From NCBI RefSeq assembly GCF_009729555.1, contig NZ_WODC01000007.1, forward strand, positions 124,001 through 188,000: a DNA stretch of 64,000 nucleotides, in the 5' to 3' direction. Both the position numbers and the translations under genes were made by a program. Of the stretch, positions 42,560 to 51,430 are shown in pieces. The notes beneath the pieces are model-generated. The model had not been told where the DNA came from, did not search any database, and saw only the letters and a program-made list of their open reading frames with translations. This DNA comes from Pseudodesulfovibrio alkaliphilus (lineage in GTDB: Bacteria; Desulfobacterota; Desulfovibrionia; Desulfovibrionales; Desulfovibrionaceae). Numbering within the stretch: position 1 is the first letter of the stretch; each line of letters starts with the position of its first letter.

Positions 42560-45268
42560 TCACGTCCCCTCGCACTGGGCTCCGCCACGACGCTGCATGG
42601 TCCGCCACAGCCTTTCGACCAGACGCAGCTGGTCTTCCCGCGAGGTGGCCCGGCCATCGATTTTGGCGTCCAGCACACGGGCGAGAATCGTGGTGTAGGC
42701 AGGGCCGGGCCGGATACCCAGCGTTTTGAGATCATCCCCGGTGACATCACTGGTTATGTCGCGCAACCTATTCAGGTATTGAGAGATATTACGACGAATG
42801 TGTTCCTTTTTACTGCGGGCCATGAGGAAGAGCACTCCCTCCAGCGGAATTGGCCTGAGAATGGCGCACAACCGGCTCAACCTGGAGCGGTCCTCGCGCC
42901 AACTCATGAGTTTCATGAGGGCTTCTCCTATCTGGTCGCGCAGAAGAATGAAATCGCGTTCCTCTCTGGCGGTGAGGCGCAACCTTGAGGTGATCTGGCC
43001 TATCTGATCGCGCTTGATGCCCATGGTCAGACCCAACAGATGGAGCTTCCAGGGCTCGGCCTCGGGCTTCTGGTAGAGGAGCTTGTACCAATTGTTGACC
43101 TTGACCAGTTCCATGAGCACCTGCATACGCTCGCCAGAAAGCTTGAGCAAAGGGTGGATGGCCTCAAGAATGCCCAGCTCCTGCATGCGGTTCAAGCAGG
43201 CCAGGGGATTCTCCTCGACCATGATCAGCTGCAATTCGTGCAGGATGCGTGTGCCCGAGAGCTTGCTGAAGAGATCAAGGCTTAAGGCATTCTTGATCAG
43301 GCGCAGGGTCTGGCCACCGATCTGGAAATCGAACCGTCGCTCAAAGCGGATGGCACGCAGGATGCGGGTCGGGTCTTCCACAAAGCTCAGGGAATGGAGG
43401 ACACGGATGACCTTGTTCTTCATGTCCTGTTCCGCGCCGAAAAAGTCCACCAGCTGTCCGAAACGGCCCGGATTGATGCGCAGGGCCAGGGCATTGATGG
43501 TGAAATCGCGCCTGTACAGGTCCATTTTTATGGACGAGAGCTCCACCGTGGGCATGGCCGCCGGGTATTCATAGTATTCGAGCCGGGCAGTTGCCACATC
43601 CACACGCTGGCCGTCGGCCAGGATGACGACCGCGGTCTTGAACTTGACGTGGGCCTTGATCCTGCCGCCTAACAGATCGGCCATCCGCCGGGCATAGGCG
43701 ATGGCATCGCCCTCCACCACGAGGTCGAGATCAGAGTTGGGACGCCCCAGGAGAATATCGCGCACGAATCCGCCCACGGCATATATCTCCCACCCCATAT
43801 CCCGTCCCAGTTCGCCCGCCGTCTTGAGCAGGGCCAACATCTTCTTGGGCAACCGATTGCCGACCATAGGACCGATATTGCGCTCTCTGCGACGCTCGGG
43901 CAGCAGTGAATCCGGAATCCGGGCCGGTTCGTCGATGAGCATGTTCATGAGGTCTGTCCTGGTGATCACCCCGATCAATGTCTCGCCCTCGAGCACAGGC
44001 AGCATTCGCTGGCGTCTGCCGAGGATGATCTCCATGACACGGTACAGGTCGGCGCCCGCAGGCACGGTTTCGAACTTGCGGCTCATGTATTCGCTTAGGC
44101 CGAGCCGACCCAAACCATGGGAGAGGGCTTTATCCACCGTATGGTGAGATACGATGCCGACACATCGCATGGCGGCGTCCACCACAGGCACATCCTTGAG
44201 GCCGTAACGGGTCATCAGTTCCACGGCGTCGGCGATGGCCTTGTCGTCCTCGATAACCACGGGAGGGCGCGACATGAGACTTTCCACCACGATCTGAGGA
44301 TTGATCTGGGAGTAGAGGAGGGCGAAGAGGTCGTCGCGCACCTCGGCGAGAGTCTTATCCTTAACCGTGGCCGAGGCGGCGGCGGCATGCCCCCCGCCGC
44401 CAAAGGAGGTGCATATCTGACCGACGCTGACATCCGGGTGCTTTGAGCGAGCCACGACATGGATGCGATCGCCCATGCGGCCGAGGGCAAAGACCACTTT
44501 GAGATTTTCCATGTCAATGAGCTTGTGAACCAACAAGGCGAAATCGGGCACGAACCTGTCTGTGGACAATTCGGTGATGACCACGTCCACACCGTGGATG
44601 TCGTGGGTGGTCGCGTTCTGGAGCAGCTCGCCAAGATGCGTCACCTGCTCGGCTGACAGTTCGCTCGAAAGCAGGTCAGTGATGACCTCGATGTCCATGC
44701 CCTGACCCTTGAGCCAGCCAGCGGCCTCGAAATCGTGCGGGGTGGTGGTGTTGAAACCGAAGGAGCCGGTGTCCTCGTAGATACCAAGGCCGAGGAGGGT
44801 GGCCTCCTCTCCGGTCAGGACGACGCTGCGTCTGCGCATCTCGTCCACGATGATGGCCGTGGTCGAACCCCAGTCCCGAACCACGCTCAGTTCGGCCGCA
44901 AGGTCGTCGTCAGTGTCCGGGTGATGGTCGTAGAGGTGGATGCGCAACCCCGGCCTGTCAAGGAGGGGGCGCACCTGGGGGATGCGCGAGCGTTGGCGCG
45001 TGTCCACCACCACCAGAAGCTCCACGGCATCAGGGTCGATGTCCTTGAACGCCTTGAAATTAAAAAGATAGGTGGTGCTTTGGATAAAGAAGTTACGCAG
45101 GCTTTTCTCCTGGCTGCCGGGAAAGATGAGCACCGCGCCAGGGTAGAGCTTGCTGGCCGCGACCATGGCGGCCAGAGCGTCGAAGTCCGCGTTGGCATGG
45201 GCCGTGATCACGGTCTTGGCGCGTATTTTGTCTTTTGCATTCATGGCCTTGCTCGTTTTTTCGATCAC
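42560..45268 (-). CDS. DHH phosphoesterase - CBS - tRNA nucleotidyltransferase fusion
   Basis: This 902-residue multidomain protein has a DHH phosphoesterase domain first (AHANADFDALAAM at about 23, DHHPDTDDDLAA at about 115). A DHHA1 domain ends with TSFGGGGHAAAASATV at about 290. Two CBS domains cover 315-430. The C-terminal nucleotidyltransferase starts around 490 with AVGGFVRDILLGRPNSDLDL and contains RRDFTINALALRI. A similar layout is known for A-adding tRNA nucleotidyltransferases, for example in Aquifex. The start is GTG 45268, overlapping the xerD stop; an ATG 8 codons on is possible. Whether it adds A or CCA cannot be told. Confidence 0.9.
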   Translation of the reverse strand: MIEKTSKAMNAKDKIRAKTVITAHANADFDALAAMVAASKLYPGAVLIFPGSQEKSLRNFFIQSTTYLFNFKAFKDIDPDAVELLVVVDTRQRSRIPQVRPLLDRPGLRIHLYDHHPDTDDDLAAELSVVRDWGSTTAIIVDEMRRRSVVLTGEEATLLGLGIYEDTGSFGFNTTTPHDFEAAGWLKGQGMDIEVITDLLSSELSAEQVTHLGELLQNATTHDIHGVDVVITELSTDRFVPDFALLVHKLIDMENLKVVFALGRMGDRIHVVARSKHPDVSVGQICTSFGGGGHAAAASATVKDKTLAEVRDDLFALLYSQINPQIVVESLMSRPPVVIEDDKAIADAVELMTRYGLKDVPVVDAAMRCVGIVSHHTVDKALSHGLGRLGLSEYMSRKFETVPAGADLYRVMEIILGRRQRMLPVLEGETLIGVITRTDLMNMLIDEPARIPDSLLPERRRERNIGPMVGNRLPKKMLALLKTAGELGRDMGWEIYAVGGFVRDILLGRPNSDLDLVVEGDAIAYARRMADLLGGRIKAHVKFKTAVVILADGQRVDVATARLEYYEYPAAMPTVELSSIKMDLYRRDFTINALALRINPGRFGQLVDFFGAEQDMKNKVIRVLHSLSFVEDPTRILRAIRFERRFDFQIGGQTLRLIKNALSLDLFSKLSGTRILHELQLIMVEENPLACLNRMQELGILEAIHPLLKLSGERMQVLMELVKVNNWYKLLYQKPEAEPWKLHLLGLTMGIKRDQIGQITSRLRLTAREERDFILLRDQIGEALMKLMSWREDRSRLSRLCAILRPIPLEGVLFLMARSKKEHIRRNISQYLNRLRDITSDVTGDDLKTLGIRPGPAYTTILARVLDAKIDGRATSREDQLRLVERLWRTMQRRGGAQCEGT

Positions 45269-46188
45269 ATGGAAGATCGCGGATGGAACTGCTGATGGAT
45301 GGATTTGAGCCGACCAGCTTGGATATGGGTATAGATTTCCGTGGCAGTAATGTCCGAGTGGCCGAGGAGCAGTTGCACGGTGCGCAGATCGGCCCCGCCT
45401 TCAAGCAGATGGGTAGCAAAGGAATGACGGAAGGTGTGGGGCGAGATGCTTCGCCGGATACCCGCCTTGGCCGAGTAAGCCTTGATCAGCTTCCACACCC
45501 CCTGGCGCGTCAGCCCTTTGCCCGAGCGATTGAGAAACATGAAATCCGATGTCGGGCGAAAGGAGGGGCGTGTGGCGGACAGATACCGCCCTAGCACCTC
45601 CTGGGCCGTGTAATGGATAGGAACCAGCCGCTCCTTTGCCCCTTTGCCGAAGACACGGAGCAAACCTGTCTGGGCGTCGTAATCGAGAACCCGCATGCCG
45701 ATCAGCTCAGAGACACGCAAGCCAGCGGCATAGAGCAATTCCAGCATGGCCCGGTCACGCATGCCAAGCGGCGTGAGGGTGTCAGGCAGGGCGATGATAC
45801 GCGACACTTCCTCACGACTTAGAAATTCAGGAAGCTTTTTCGGAAGCTTAGGATTCTCAAGCAGGTGCCCGGGGTCCTCTCTGTACCATCGTTGATCCAA
45901 GGCGAAAGCAAAAAAGCCGCGCAACGACGACAGATGCCGGGCCAGAGACCGGCTCTGCAATCCCCGAGCGCGAAGATGAGTCAGGTAAAGAAACAAGGTG
46001 CGTTCGGTCAGGTCTTCGAGGCGGAACGACTTGTCTTTCAGGAAGCCGAGCAGGGAAGCGAGGTCGGCCGAATAGCCGGACAGGCTGTTTTCGGACAAGC
46101 CCTTTTCTATGAGGACATGTTCGAGATACCTGTCCACCCACGGATGTACGGTGAGGGCGTTGCCCCCGGATTTCGTTTCGCTGACCAT
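45265..46188 (-). CDS. xerD: Site-specific tyrosine recombinase XerD-like
   Basis: This 307-residue tyrosine recombinase resolves chromosome dimers at dif. The N-terminal SAM-like domain is VDRYLEHVLIEKGLSENSL. The catalytic set is visible: Arg in LLYAAGLRVSELIGM, Lys in VFGKGAKERLVP, HTFRHSFATHLLEGGA, GHSDITATEIYTH with the Tyr nucleophile. It is the housekeeping type, not part of an element; no attachment-site repeat is seen. The start (MVSETKS) is the first ATG before the conserved core; the ribosome site is weak. It is divergent from dapL. Confidence 0.92.
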   Translation of the reverse strand: MVSETKSGGNALTVHPWVDRYLEHVLIEKGLSENSLSGYSADLASLLGFLKDKSFRLEDLTERTLFLYLTHLRARGLQSRSLARHLSSLRGFFAFALDQRWYREDPGHLLENPKLPKKLPEFLSREEVSRIIALPDTLTPLGMRDRAMLELLYAAGLRVSELIGMRVLDYDAQTGLLRVFGKGAKERLVPIHYTAQEVLGRYLSATRPSFRPTSDFMFLNRSGKGLTRQGVWKLIKAYSAKAGIRRSISPHTFRHSFATHLLEGGADLRTVQLLLGHSDITATEIYTHIQAGRLKSIHQQFHPRSSM

Positions 46189-46332
46189 GATCACGACACA
46201 ATCATTGCAAGTTGCTGCAATACAGAATCTAATCAACACCGAACATCCCGGAAGATCACCTCGGGGCAATTGCGGGAGCCATGCCTACACCCGATAGCTA
46301 TCAAGGGGCGGCACAAAGAGCAATGGTTCACA

Positions 46333-46361
46333 TTGACAGGGTGTCACCACCCAATTATGAA
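46333..46361 (+). promoter_or_regulatory. Sigma-70 promoter of dapL-folK
   Basis: TTGACA at 46333-46338 and TATGAA at 46356-46361 with a 17-base spacer. The spacer itself contains a GGGTG/CACCC inverted repeat that could be an operator. The expected transcript start is near 46368, followed by AAGGAG at 46385 and the dapL ATG at 46401. Confidence 0.7.
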
Positions 46362-46400
46362 AGACACTTCTTAGTTCAGACCGCAAGGAGAATGCACCAC

Positions 46401-47567
46401 ATGTCAGATTTCCCCCTCGCCGATCGGCTTTCGACCCTGCCCCCGTATCTTTTCGCTGCCATCGACAAGGCCAAGGCCCAGGTGGCCGCCAAGGGCATGG
46501 ATATCATCAGCCTGGGCATCGGCGACCCCGACCTGCCAACCCCTGATTTCATCATTGAGGCGCTATGTCGGAGCGCCAGAAATCCCAGAAATCACCAATA
46601 TCCATCCTATGTGGGCATGAATACCTACCGCCAGGCCGTTGCCGACTGGTACAAACAGCGCTTTGACGTGGATCTGGACCCGGACACCGAGGTGGTCAGC
46701 CTCATCGGCTCCAAAGAGGGCATAGCCCACTTCCCGCTGGCCTTCATCAATCCCGGGGATCTGGCCCTGGTGGCCACGCCCAACTATCCGGTCTACGGCA
46801 TCGCCACCAACTTTGCCGGCGGAGAGGTGGAGTATCTGCCCCTGCTTGAGGAAAACGACTTCCTCGTCGATCTCGACGCCGTGAGCGATGCGACCTGGGC
46901 CAAGGCCAAGATGATATTCGTTTGCTACCCCAACAACCCGACCGCGGCCACTGCCACCCGGACATTCTACGAGCGGCTCATACAGAAGGCCAAAGAGTTC
47001 GACGTGATTGTCGTCTCCGATGCGGCATACACCGAAATTTATTACAATCCTGAAGACAAGCCCCTGTCCATCCTTGAGTGCAAGGATGCCAAGGACGTGT
47101 GCATCGAGTTCCACTCCCTCTCTAAAACGTATAACATGACCGGGTGGCGCATCGGCATGGCCGTGGGCAACCCCAGCCTCGTGGCGGGCCTTGGCAAGAT
47201 CAAGGAGAACTGCGATTCCGGTATCTTCCAGGCCGTTCAAGAGGCTGGTATCGCCGCCCTCAGGGACGGGGAGCCTTTTGCCGAGCAGTTTCGAGCCATC
47301 TACAAGGAACGGCGTGACGTGGTCAGCGCTGCATTGACCAAGGCAGGCATCAAACACCGTCTTCCCGATGCCTCCTTCTACATGTGGTGCAACACTCCTG
47401 ACGGCTTCAAGTCTTCGGAATTCGTAACCAATGTTCTCATGCAGACTGGCGTGGTCCTGACTCCGGGCAATGGTTTCGGCACCCCGGGCGAAGGATATTT
47501 CCGCATCTCATTGACCGTAACCAACGAAAAACTCGAGGAGGCGGTATCCAGAATATCGAAACTGTAA
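46401..47567 (+). CDS. dapL: LL-diaminopimelate aminotransferase
   Basis: This PLP enzyme converts tetrahydrodipicolinate directly to LL-diaminopimelate for lysine and peptidoglycan. It has 388 residues. The PLP lysine is in FHSLSKTYNMTGWRIGMAVG. Family features are IISLGIGDPDLPTP, SLIGSKEGIAHFPLAFINPGD and KMIFVCYPNNPTAATAT. The ATG 46401 (MSDFPLADRL) is chosen for the AAGGAG 10 bases upstream and the family N-terminus; upstream in-frame codons give an untypical 40-residue extension. lysA elsewhere in the window supports this route. It leads into folK, with the stop TAA where a GTGA overlap would be expected. Confidence 0.93.
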   Translation: MSDFPLADRLSTLPPYLFAAIDKAKAQVAAKGMDIISLGIGDPDLPTPDFIIEALCRSARNPRNHQYPSYVGMNTYRQAVADWYKQRFDVDLDPDTEVVSLIGSKEGIAHFPLAFINPGDLALVATPNYPVYGIATNFAGGEVEYLPLLEENDFLVDLDAVSDATWAKAKMIFVCYPNNPTAATATRTFYERLIQKAKEFDVIVVSDAAYTEIYYNPEDKPLSILECKDAKDVCIEFHSLSKTYNMTGWRIGMAVGNPSLVAGLGKIKENCDSGIFQAVQEAGIAALRDGEPFAEQFRAIYKERRDVVSAALTKAGIKHRLPDASFYMWCNTPDGFKSSEFVTNVLMQTGVVLTPGNGFGTPGEGYFRISLTVTNEKLEEAVSRISKL

Positions 47568-48070
47568 TCTGCTACGTCAGCCTTGGTTCCAACGAGGGCA
47601 ACCCCGAGGAAAATCTTAACGAGGCTCTGGCGCGGCTTGAGACTTATGGCGACGAGATTTCGCTCAAGGCCATGTCTGGCGTCTACCTGACCGAGCCGCA
47701 AGGCCCGGTCAAGGATCAACCTTGGTTTGCCAACCAGGTGATCAAACTTGAGATCGACGCGGAAATATGGGCTGCGGCAGGCTTCCTGTCCACCTGTACG
47801 GCCATCGAAGCGCAGCTTGGCCGAACCCGGCAGATTCCCGGCGGCCCGAGGTCCCTTGACATGGACATCATCGCCTGGGGCGATACGGTCATGAGCACGG
47901 ATTTTCTGACCCTGCCGCATCCAAAGGCCCGGAAGAGGGCATTTGTACTCGTCCCCCTCAAAGAAATTGCGCCAGACTACGTCTTCCCGGACGGGACCAC
48001 CGTGGATGAAGCCCTTTCCGCCATCAGCTATCGGCAGGAAGGGTTCAAAATATGGCAGACCCCTGAGTAA
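47564..48070 (+). CDS. folK: 2-amino-4-hydroxy-6-hydroxymethyldihydropteridine pyrophosphokinase with non-canonical start
   Basis: It pyrophosphorylates 6-hydroxymethyl-dihydropterin in folate synthesis. The protein (about 168 residues) shows CYVSLGSNEGNPEENL at its N-terminus, then VYLTEPQGPVKDQPWFANQ, the central block GRTRQIPGGPRSLDMDI, and a tail with RAFVLVPLKEIAPD. The N-terminal block proves the frame begins well before the first ATG (47672). No ATG, GTG, TTG or CTG occurs in frame for more than 50 codons upstream. Candidates are GTA at 47564 (overlapping the dapL TAA), or ATC at 47555 or 47546, behind GAGGAGG at 47535-47541. A single G-to-A change of a GTGA overlap would explain GTAA. 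The start is therefore uncertain. Confidence 0.85.
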   Translation, partial: VICYVSLGSNEGNPEENLNEALARLETYGDEISLKAMSGVYLTEPQGPVKDQPWFANQVIKLEIDAEIWAAAGFLSTCTAIEAQLGRTRQIPGGPRSLDMDIIAWGDTVMSTDFLTLPHPKARKRAFVLVPLKEIAPDYVFPDGTTVDEALSAISYRQEGFKIWQTPE

Positions 48071-48086
48071 GCCGCGGAGCGTCAGC

Positions 48087-48377
48087 ATGTGGAAATTTAT
48101 CATTATAGGCGTTGCCCTGTTTCTTATCTACAAGCTCTTCACTGGCGACAAGAAGAAGCAGGAGATGGAAAACAAGGAATCCATCAAGCAGAAGGTCGCG
48201 GCAGGAGAGATGGTCAAGGACCCTGTCTGCGGCACCTATGTAGATAAAGACGGCGACATACGCGTCAGGGAAGGGGAGAAGGTACGGGTGTTCTGCTCCT
48301 ACGAGTGCCGCGACCGCTATCTCAAACAGATCAACGCCATCACCGTGGAACCACAGACGCCCGAGGACGAAAAGTGA
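48087..48377 (+). CDS. Membrane-anchored YHS-domain protein
   Basis: This is a 96-residue protein. The N-terminus is one membrane helix (MWKFIIIGVALFLIYKLFTG). A charged linker follows and then a YHS-like domain, MVKDPVCGTYVDKDGDIRV to FCSYECRDRYLKQI, with the three cysteines of the YHS/TRASH type metal-binding fold. The role is likely metal sensing or handling at the membrane, but this is inference. ATG 48087 follows folK by 16 bases, with a CGGAGCG site. A terminator lies 83 bases beyond. It ends the dapL-folK transcript. Confidence 0.85.
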   Translation: MWKFIIIGVALFLIYKLFTGDKKKQEMENKESIKQKVAAGEMVKDPVCGTYVDKDGDIRVREGEKVRVFCSYECRDRYLKQINAITVEPQTPEDEK

Positions 48378-48460
48378 TCAGCCGTTTATCAGACGGCAAC
48401 CCATAAATAACAACATCCGCCGCAAAAGGGTGGAATCCCCAACAGTATAGGCAGTCACAA

Positions 48461-48495
48461 GGGGGCCGACGCAGTTAGCGTCGGCCCCCTTTTTT
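48461..48495 (+). terminator. Intrinsic terminator of dapL-folK-YHS
   Basis: GGGGGCCGACGC, loop AGTTA and GCGTCGGCCCCC, followed by six T (48490-48495). The 12-bp stem is perfect. It may also stop the leftward frame at 48505-48840, though the minus strand has no long T-tract. Confidence 0.92.
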
Positions 48496-48504
48496 ACGTA
48501 CCAA

Positions 48505-48840
48505 CTAGCCAAAACCAGTATCGCTATATGCGGTCTGAACGAACCAAAACCATACGGACAAAGAAGACATCGGCCAGCAACTCCGGAACTGGGCCTGCAG
48601 CCCAACCAAACATGACATGAAATATGGGCTTGGCGAAATGTAGCCGCAAACGGCCTCCAAACGATCCAAGACGGCCAGACGAGGCCTCACCATCCAAATC
48701 AGGTGAAAAATCCCTTGGATTGGATTTTTAGGCAACACATCTCTCTGGAGATCTGTGGGAACCATAAGAAGAGTGACACAAATCAACACCGCCAGAGTTA
48801 AAGTCACTAAAAACCGATCTGTTTCAGCCACATACAGCAT
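48505..48840 (-). CDS. Doubtful hypothetical membrane protein (111 residues)
   Basis: This is a leftward frame in a lower-GC gap. The N-terminus has a hydrophobic helix (RFLVTLTLAVLICVTLLMVP). The C-terminal half is rich in Trp, Cys and aromatic residues (FRSCWPMSSLSVWFWFVQTA), unlike a compact domain. Codon choice is less GC-biased than the flanks. Only a faint ribosome site (GAGACA) precedes ATG 48840, but an AT-rich stretch lies just upstream and a hairpin follows the stop. It may be a small acquired gene, a decayed gene or chance. Confidence 0.35.
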   Translation of the reverse strand: MLYVAETDRFLVTLTLAVLICVTLLMVPTDLQRDVLPKNPIQGIFHLIWMVRPRLAVLDRLEAVCGYISPSPYFMSCLVGLQAQFRSCWPMSSLSVWFWFVQTAYSDTGFG

Positions 48841-49158
48841 TGTCTCATAATGTAAATTATGTAAACTTTTAAAAAAGGCTGGTGAATCGACACGGCAAAT
48901 ACCCTACCGCCAGTCGTTGCCGAGGTTTGAGCTTGTGTGATTCCTGTTGCGCAAACAATGCACTTTCCTTCAATCTATCATGGTCCGGCAAGACAGATGA
49001 GAATGCGGCCCATGAGTGGAATCCCTTTCGCAATCGTCGCCACAGGGACCGACCATTCCTACGGGCGTTCACACGGGCCCATTGAGAGTTTTTTCAGTCC
49101 CTGCTAAGGGGATTCATTCCAAAACCATCAAAAAGCCGCCCTGCGGCATGTGAGAGCC
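48841..49158. other. Lower-GC intergenic region upstream of the exported repeat protein
   Basis: Two short overlapping frames of about 67 residues on opposite strands are not convincing. The left end (48850-48880) is very AT-rich and could hold leftward promoter elements for the doubtful ORF. A small GCCGC/GCGGC hairpin with five T on the minus strand lies at 49130-49147, directly before the next gene. I see no clear rightward promoter. Confidence 0.4.
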
Positions 49159-51240
49159 ATGAAACGATTTGCGATCATTGTTGCGGTCTTCGTCTTTAGT
49201 CTTCAGGGGATGATGACACCCTGTTTTGGACAGTCCTCCGCTTCCGGCTCTTTTGAAGGCTGGCTTGAACGCTATGGGGCCTGGGACCGGCTTGAACGCG
49301 AGTACGCCACGGAATCCGACGACTCGCCGGAGGTGATTCTCAAACGGGCCGAGGTTTACCTGAACCTCAACACCCCGTCCAAGACCCTGGAGATCATCGA
49401 AATGACGCCAGCCTTTGCCAGCAACGCAACAGAGTCCGACCGGCTCTGGCTGGGCGGTCGGGCGCACCGGGCCATGGGCGATCTGACAAAGGCCGTGCTC
49501 TGGTTCAGCCAGTCCGCCGCCATCGCTCCCGACAAGGGAGCGTCCACCCGTCGCTTCAAGACGGAACCAGGACTGGAGAGCGTCTGGATGGATGTCTGGC
49601 TCAAGCGATTCTGGACTTATCGGGCCAACTTCACCCTCGCCAGAGATGCCCAGCGTGATACCCTGCGCCGGATTCAGGAAATAGGCAGCGAGGTCTGGGG
49701 CGGCAGCTACTGGACATCTGCAGCCGCAGCCCTGAGCGCCAGCGATCAGCCCGGGCTTTCCGCCCCTGACACCGGAGCGGACACACCTAACGCGCAACCC
49801 GTGGTCAGCACTGCGGATACCGACGCCGTTGCCACGGCCCTTGCCCTGGCATCATTGGAAAAATTCGACGATGCCCGGGTCGCTGTGGCGACAGTGTCGC
49901 GCGACGAGGTCCGGGCCTTTTGGCGCATGCTCATCGATTTTCTCGAATCGGGCGATCTTCCGTCCGACATAGCTTTGTTCGATGAGAGCAACTCCCTCAA
50001 GGCCCGCGCCTTCTGGGAAGGCAATATGCTCGCCCATTTCTCGGTTTCCCGCTCCGGCTGGCTGCTGGGCAACCCCGAGTCCGGGCCGTGGACCTCTTTT
50101 CGCAACAACATCCTGTCCATGCCCTTGCCTGAAGCCAATCAGGCCATCGAAAACGAGCTTGGATCCCTGCTCATCTCCGAGCAGACAGCCACCTTGCTCT
50201 CCAGCTTCAAGTTCGCCTTGGCGCTGGCAAGCGGCGATTTCCTTTCTTCCGCAACCTCCTGGAACAAAACGAATAAGCAAAGGCTCCCCCTGGCCTTACA
50301 GCTGGCAGGGGCCTTGCGCTTCAAGGAAAGCTTGAACAATCTCCTGCCCGACAATCAGGCCGAGGCCCTCAACCTGCACCCCATCCTCTCGGCCCTGTGC
50401 AGCGCTGGCGGGTACGATATCGCCAGCGACGAGGCCCCCTTCTGGGTTTCTGCGCCCAAGGACAGGATCAAGACCTTGTCGCAGCGCTGGCCCATGGACA
50501 AGTTGCTGCTCCTGGCGAGCTGGCAGCAGGAATTCACGCGCTCCCCTTCCGCCGAATTGGCCAGACGCTCGGCCTACCTCTTTGACGATACCGCCTTTGG
50601 CATCGAGAGCACCCTATATCTGGCCGATCAGTCTGTACGGGCCAACCAGCTCCAACTGGGGGCGTTCTACCTGAACACCCTGAAGCCGGCCGCCCTGCCC
50701 CCGATCCAGCGGATGCAGTGGTACGATGTCCGGCTGCGGCTGGAACTCGAATCCGGCCGCGAAGATGCGGCCCTTGAAACCTTCCGCCAGATGAGCGCCT
50801 CTGGCGGCCCGGTGCCGGTCATGACCCGGCTGCGCATGGCCCTGCTCTATCAGCAGAAACGCGACTTCGAGACCGCCCGCGAGCATCTGCTCAAGCTGTG
50901 GGATACTCCCGGCCTGACCACCACCCTTCAGGCCGAGACCCTGTTTTGGCTCGGCGAAGGCGAACAGGCCATGCGCAACACCGAAAAGGCGCTGGACTAT
51001 TACCTGCGTCTCGCCTGGCAGTATCCCCAGGAAAACATCTGGGCGCTGACGGCCATGTACCGGGCCTCGCTCATCTACGAGCGACAGGGCAACTACGACA
51101 CGGCCAAGCGGCTGCTGACCACGGTGGTCAGCCGAGCCGACCGCAAGGAACAGCGCGAGGCAGCCAAGGCCCGCATCGACGCCATAGACAAGAAAATGGG
51201 CCAGACCAAGACCACGGACACGCTGGTCTACCCCTTCTAG
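49159..51240 (+). CDS. Large exported TPR-like protein of unknown function
   Basis: This 693-residue exported protein has a signal peptide (FAIIVAVFVFSLQGMMTPCFG). Helical repeats with TPR character follow: ESDRLWLGGRAHRAMGDLTKAVLWFSQS near 97, and EAARKRI-like repeats toward the C-terminus such as RMALLYQQKRDFETAREHL and ALTAMYRASLIYERQGNYDTA. A Thr/Pro/Asp-rich linker lies near 200. It resembles no family I can name. A GAGAGCC site precedes ATG 49159; GTG 49150 is an alternative. It appears to be a single-gene transcript with its own terminator. A role in envelope scaffolding is plausible but not shown. Confidence 0.88.
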   Translation: MKRFAIIVAVFVFSLQGMMTPCFGQSSASGSFEGWLERYGAWDRLEREYATESDDSPEVILKRAEVYLNLNTPSKTLEIIEMTPAFASNATESDRLWLGGRAHRAMGDLTKAVLWFSQSAAIAPDKGASTRRFKTEPGLESVWMDVWLKRFWTYRANFTLARDAQRDTLRRIQEIGSEVWGGSYWTSAAAALSASDQPGLSAPDTGADTPNAQPVVSTADTDAVATALALASLEKFDDARVAVATVSRDEVRAFWRMLIDFLESGDLPSDIALFDESNSLKARAFWEGNMLAHFSVSRSGWLLGNPESGPWTSFRNNILSMPLPEANQAIENELGSLLISEQTATLLSSFKFALALASGDFLSSATSWNKTNKQRLPLALQLAGALRFKESLNNLLPDNQAEALNLHPILSALCSAGGYDIASDEAPFWVSAPKDRIKTLSQRWPMDKLLLLASWQQEFTRSPSAELARRSAYLFDDTAFGIESTLYLADQSVRANQLQLGAFYLNTLKPAALPPIQRMQWYDVRLRLELESGREDAALETFRQMSASGGPVPVMTRLRMALLYQQKRDFETAREHLLKLWDTPGLTTTLQAETLFWLGEGEQAMRNTEKALDYYLRLAWQYPQENIWALTAMYRASLIYERQGNYDTAKRLLTTVVSRADRKEQREAAKARIDAIDKKMGQTKTTDTLVYPF

Positions 51241-51266
51241 CCCGCCCTCCCCTCCATCCACGCAAG

Positions 51267-51299
51267 AAGGCCCGCCCGGCGAATTGCCGGGCTGGCCTT
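51267..51299 (+). terminator. Terminator of the exported repeat-protein gene
   Basis: AAGGCC-CG-CCCGGC pairs with GCCGGG-CT-GGCCTT across a five-base loop; the two-base internal loop is symmetrical. GATCTTTGCGG follows. It lies 27 bases past the stop. Confidence 0.7.
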
Positions 51300-51430
51300 G
51301 ATCTTTGCGGGTCGGGACAACCGGCAGCCATGAATGGCGAACAGTCTTGCGTCGATGCCTTTGCGCGCTATGGTTGATGTCCCGTTCATTGAAGAACTCT
51401 GCGCTGCGTCACTGGCCGCCCCAAAAGAGG

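Noticed and set aside
45265-46188. An integrase of a mobile element
   Set aside because: The recombinase is of the housekeeping XerD type, lies in a metabolic gene neighbourhood and has no flanking repeats or cargo genes.
48882-49085. Two overlapping frames of about 67 residues on opposite strands
   Set aside because: Neither has a ribosome site, a hydrophobic pattern or a coherent composition.
49130-49147. A leftward terminator hairpin (GCCGC/GCGGC with five T) just before the exported repeat gene
   Set aside because: The stem is only five base pairs and no leftward gene ends there; it is probably chance.
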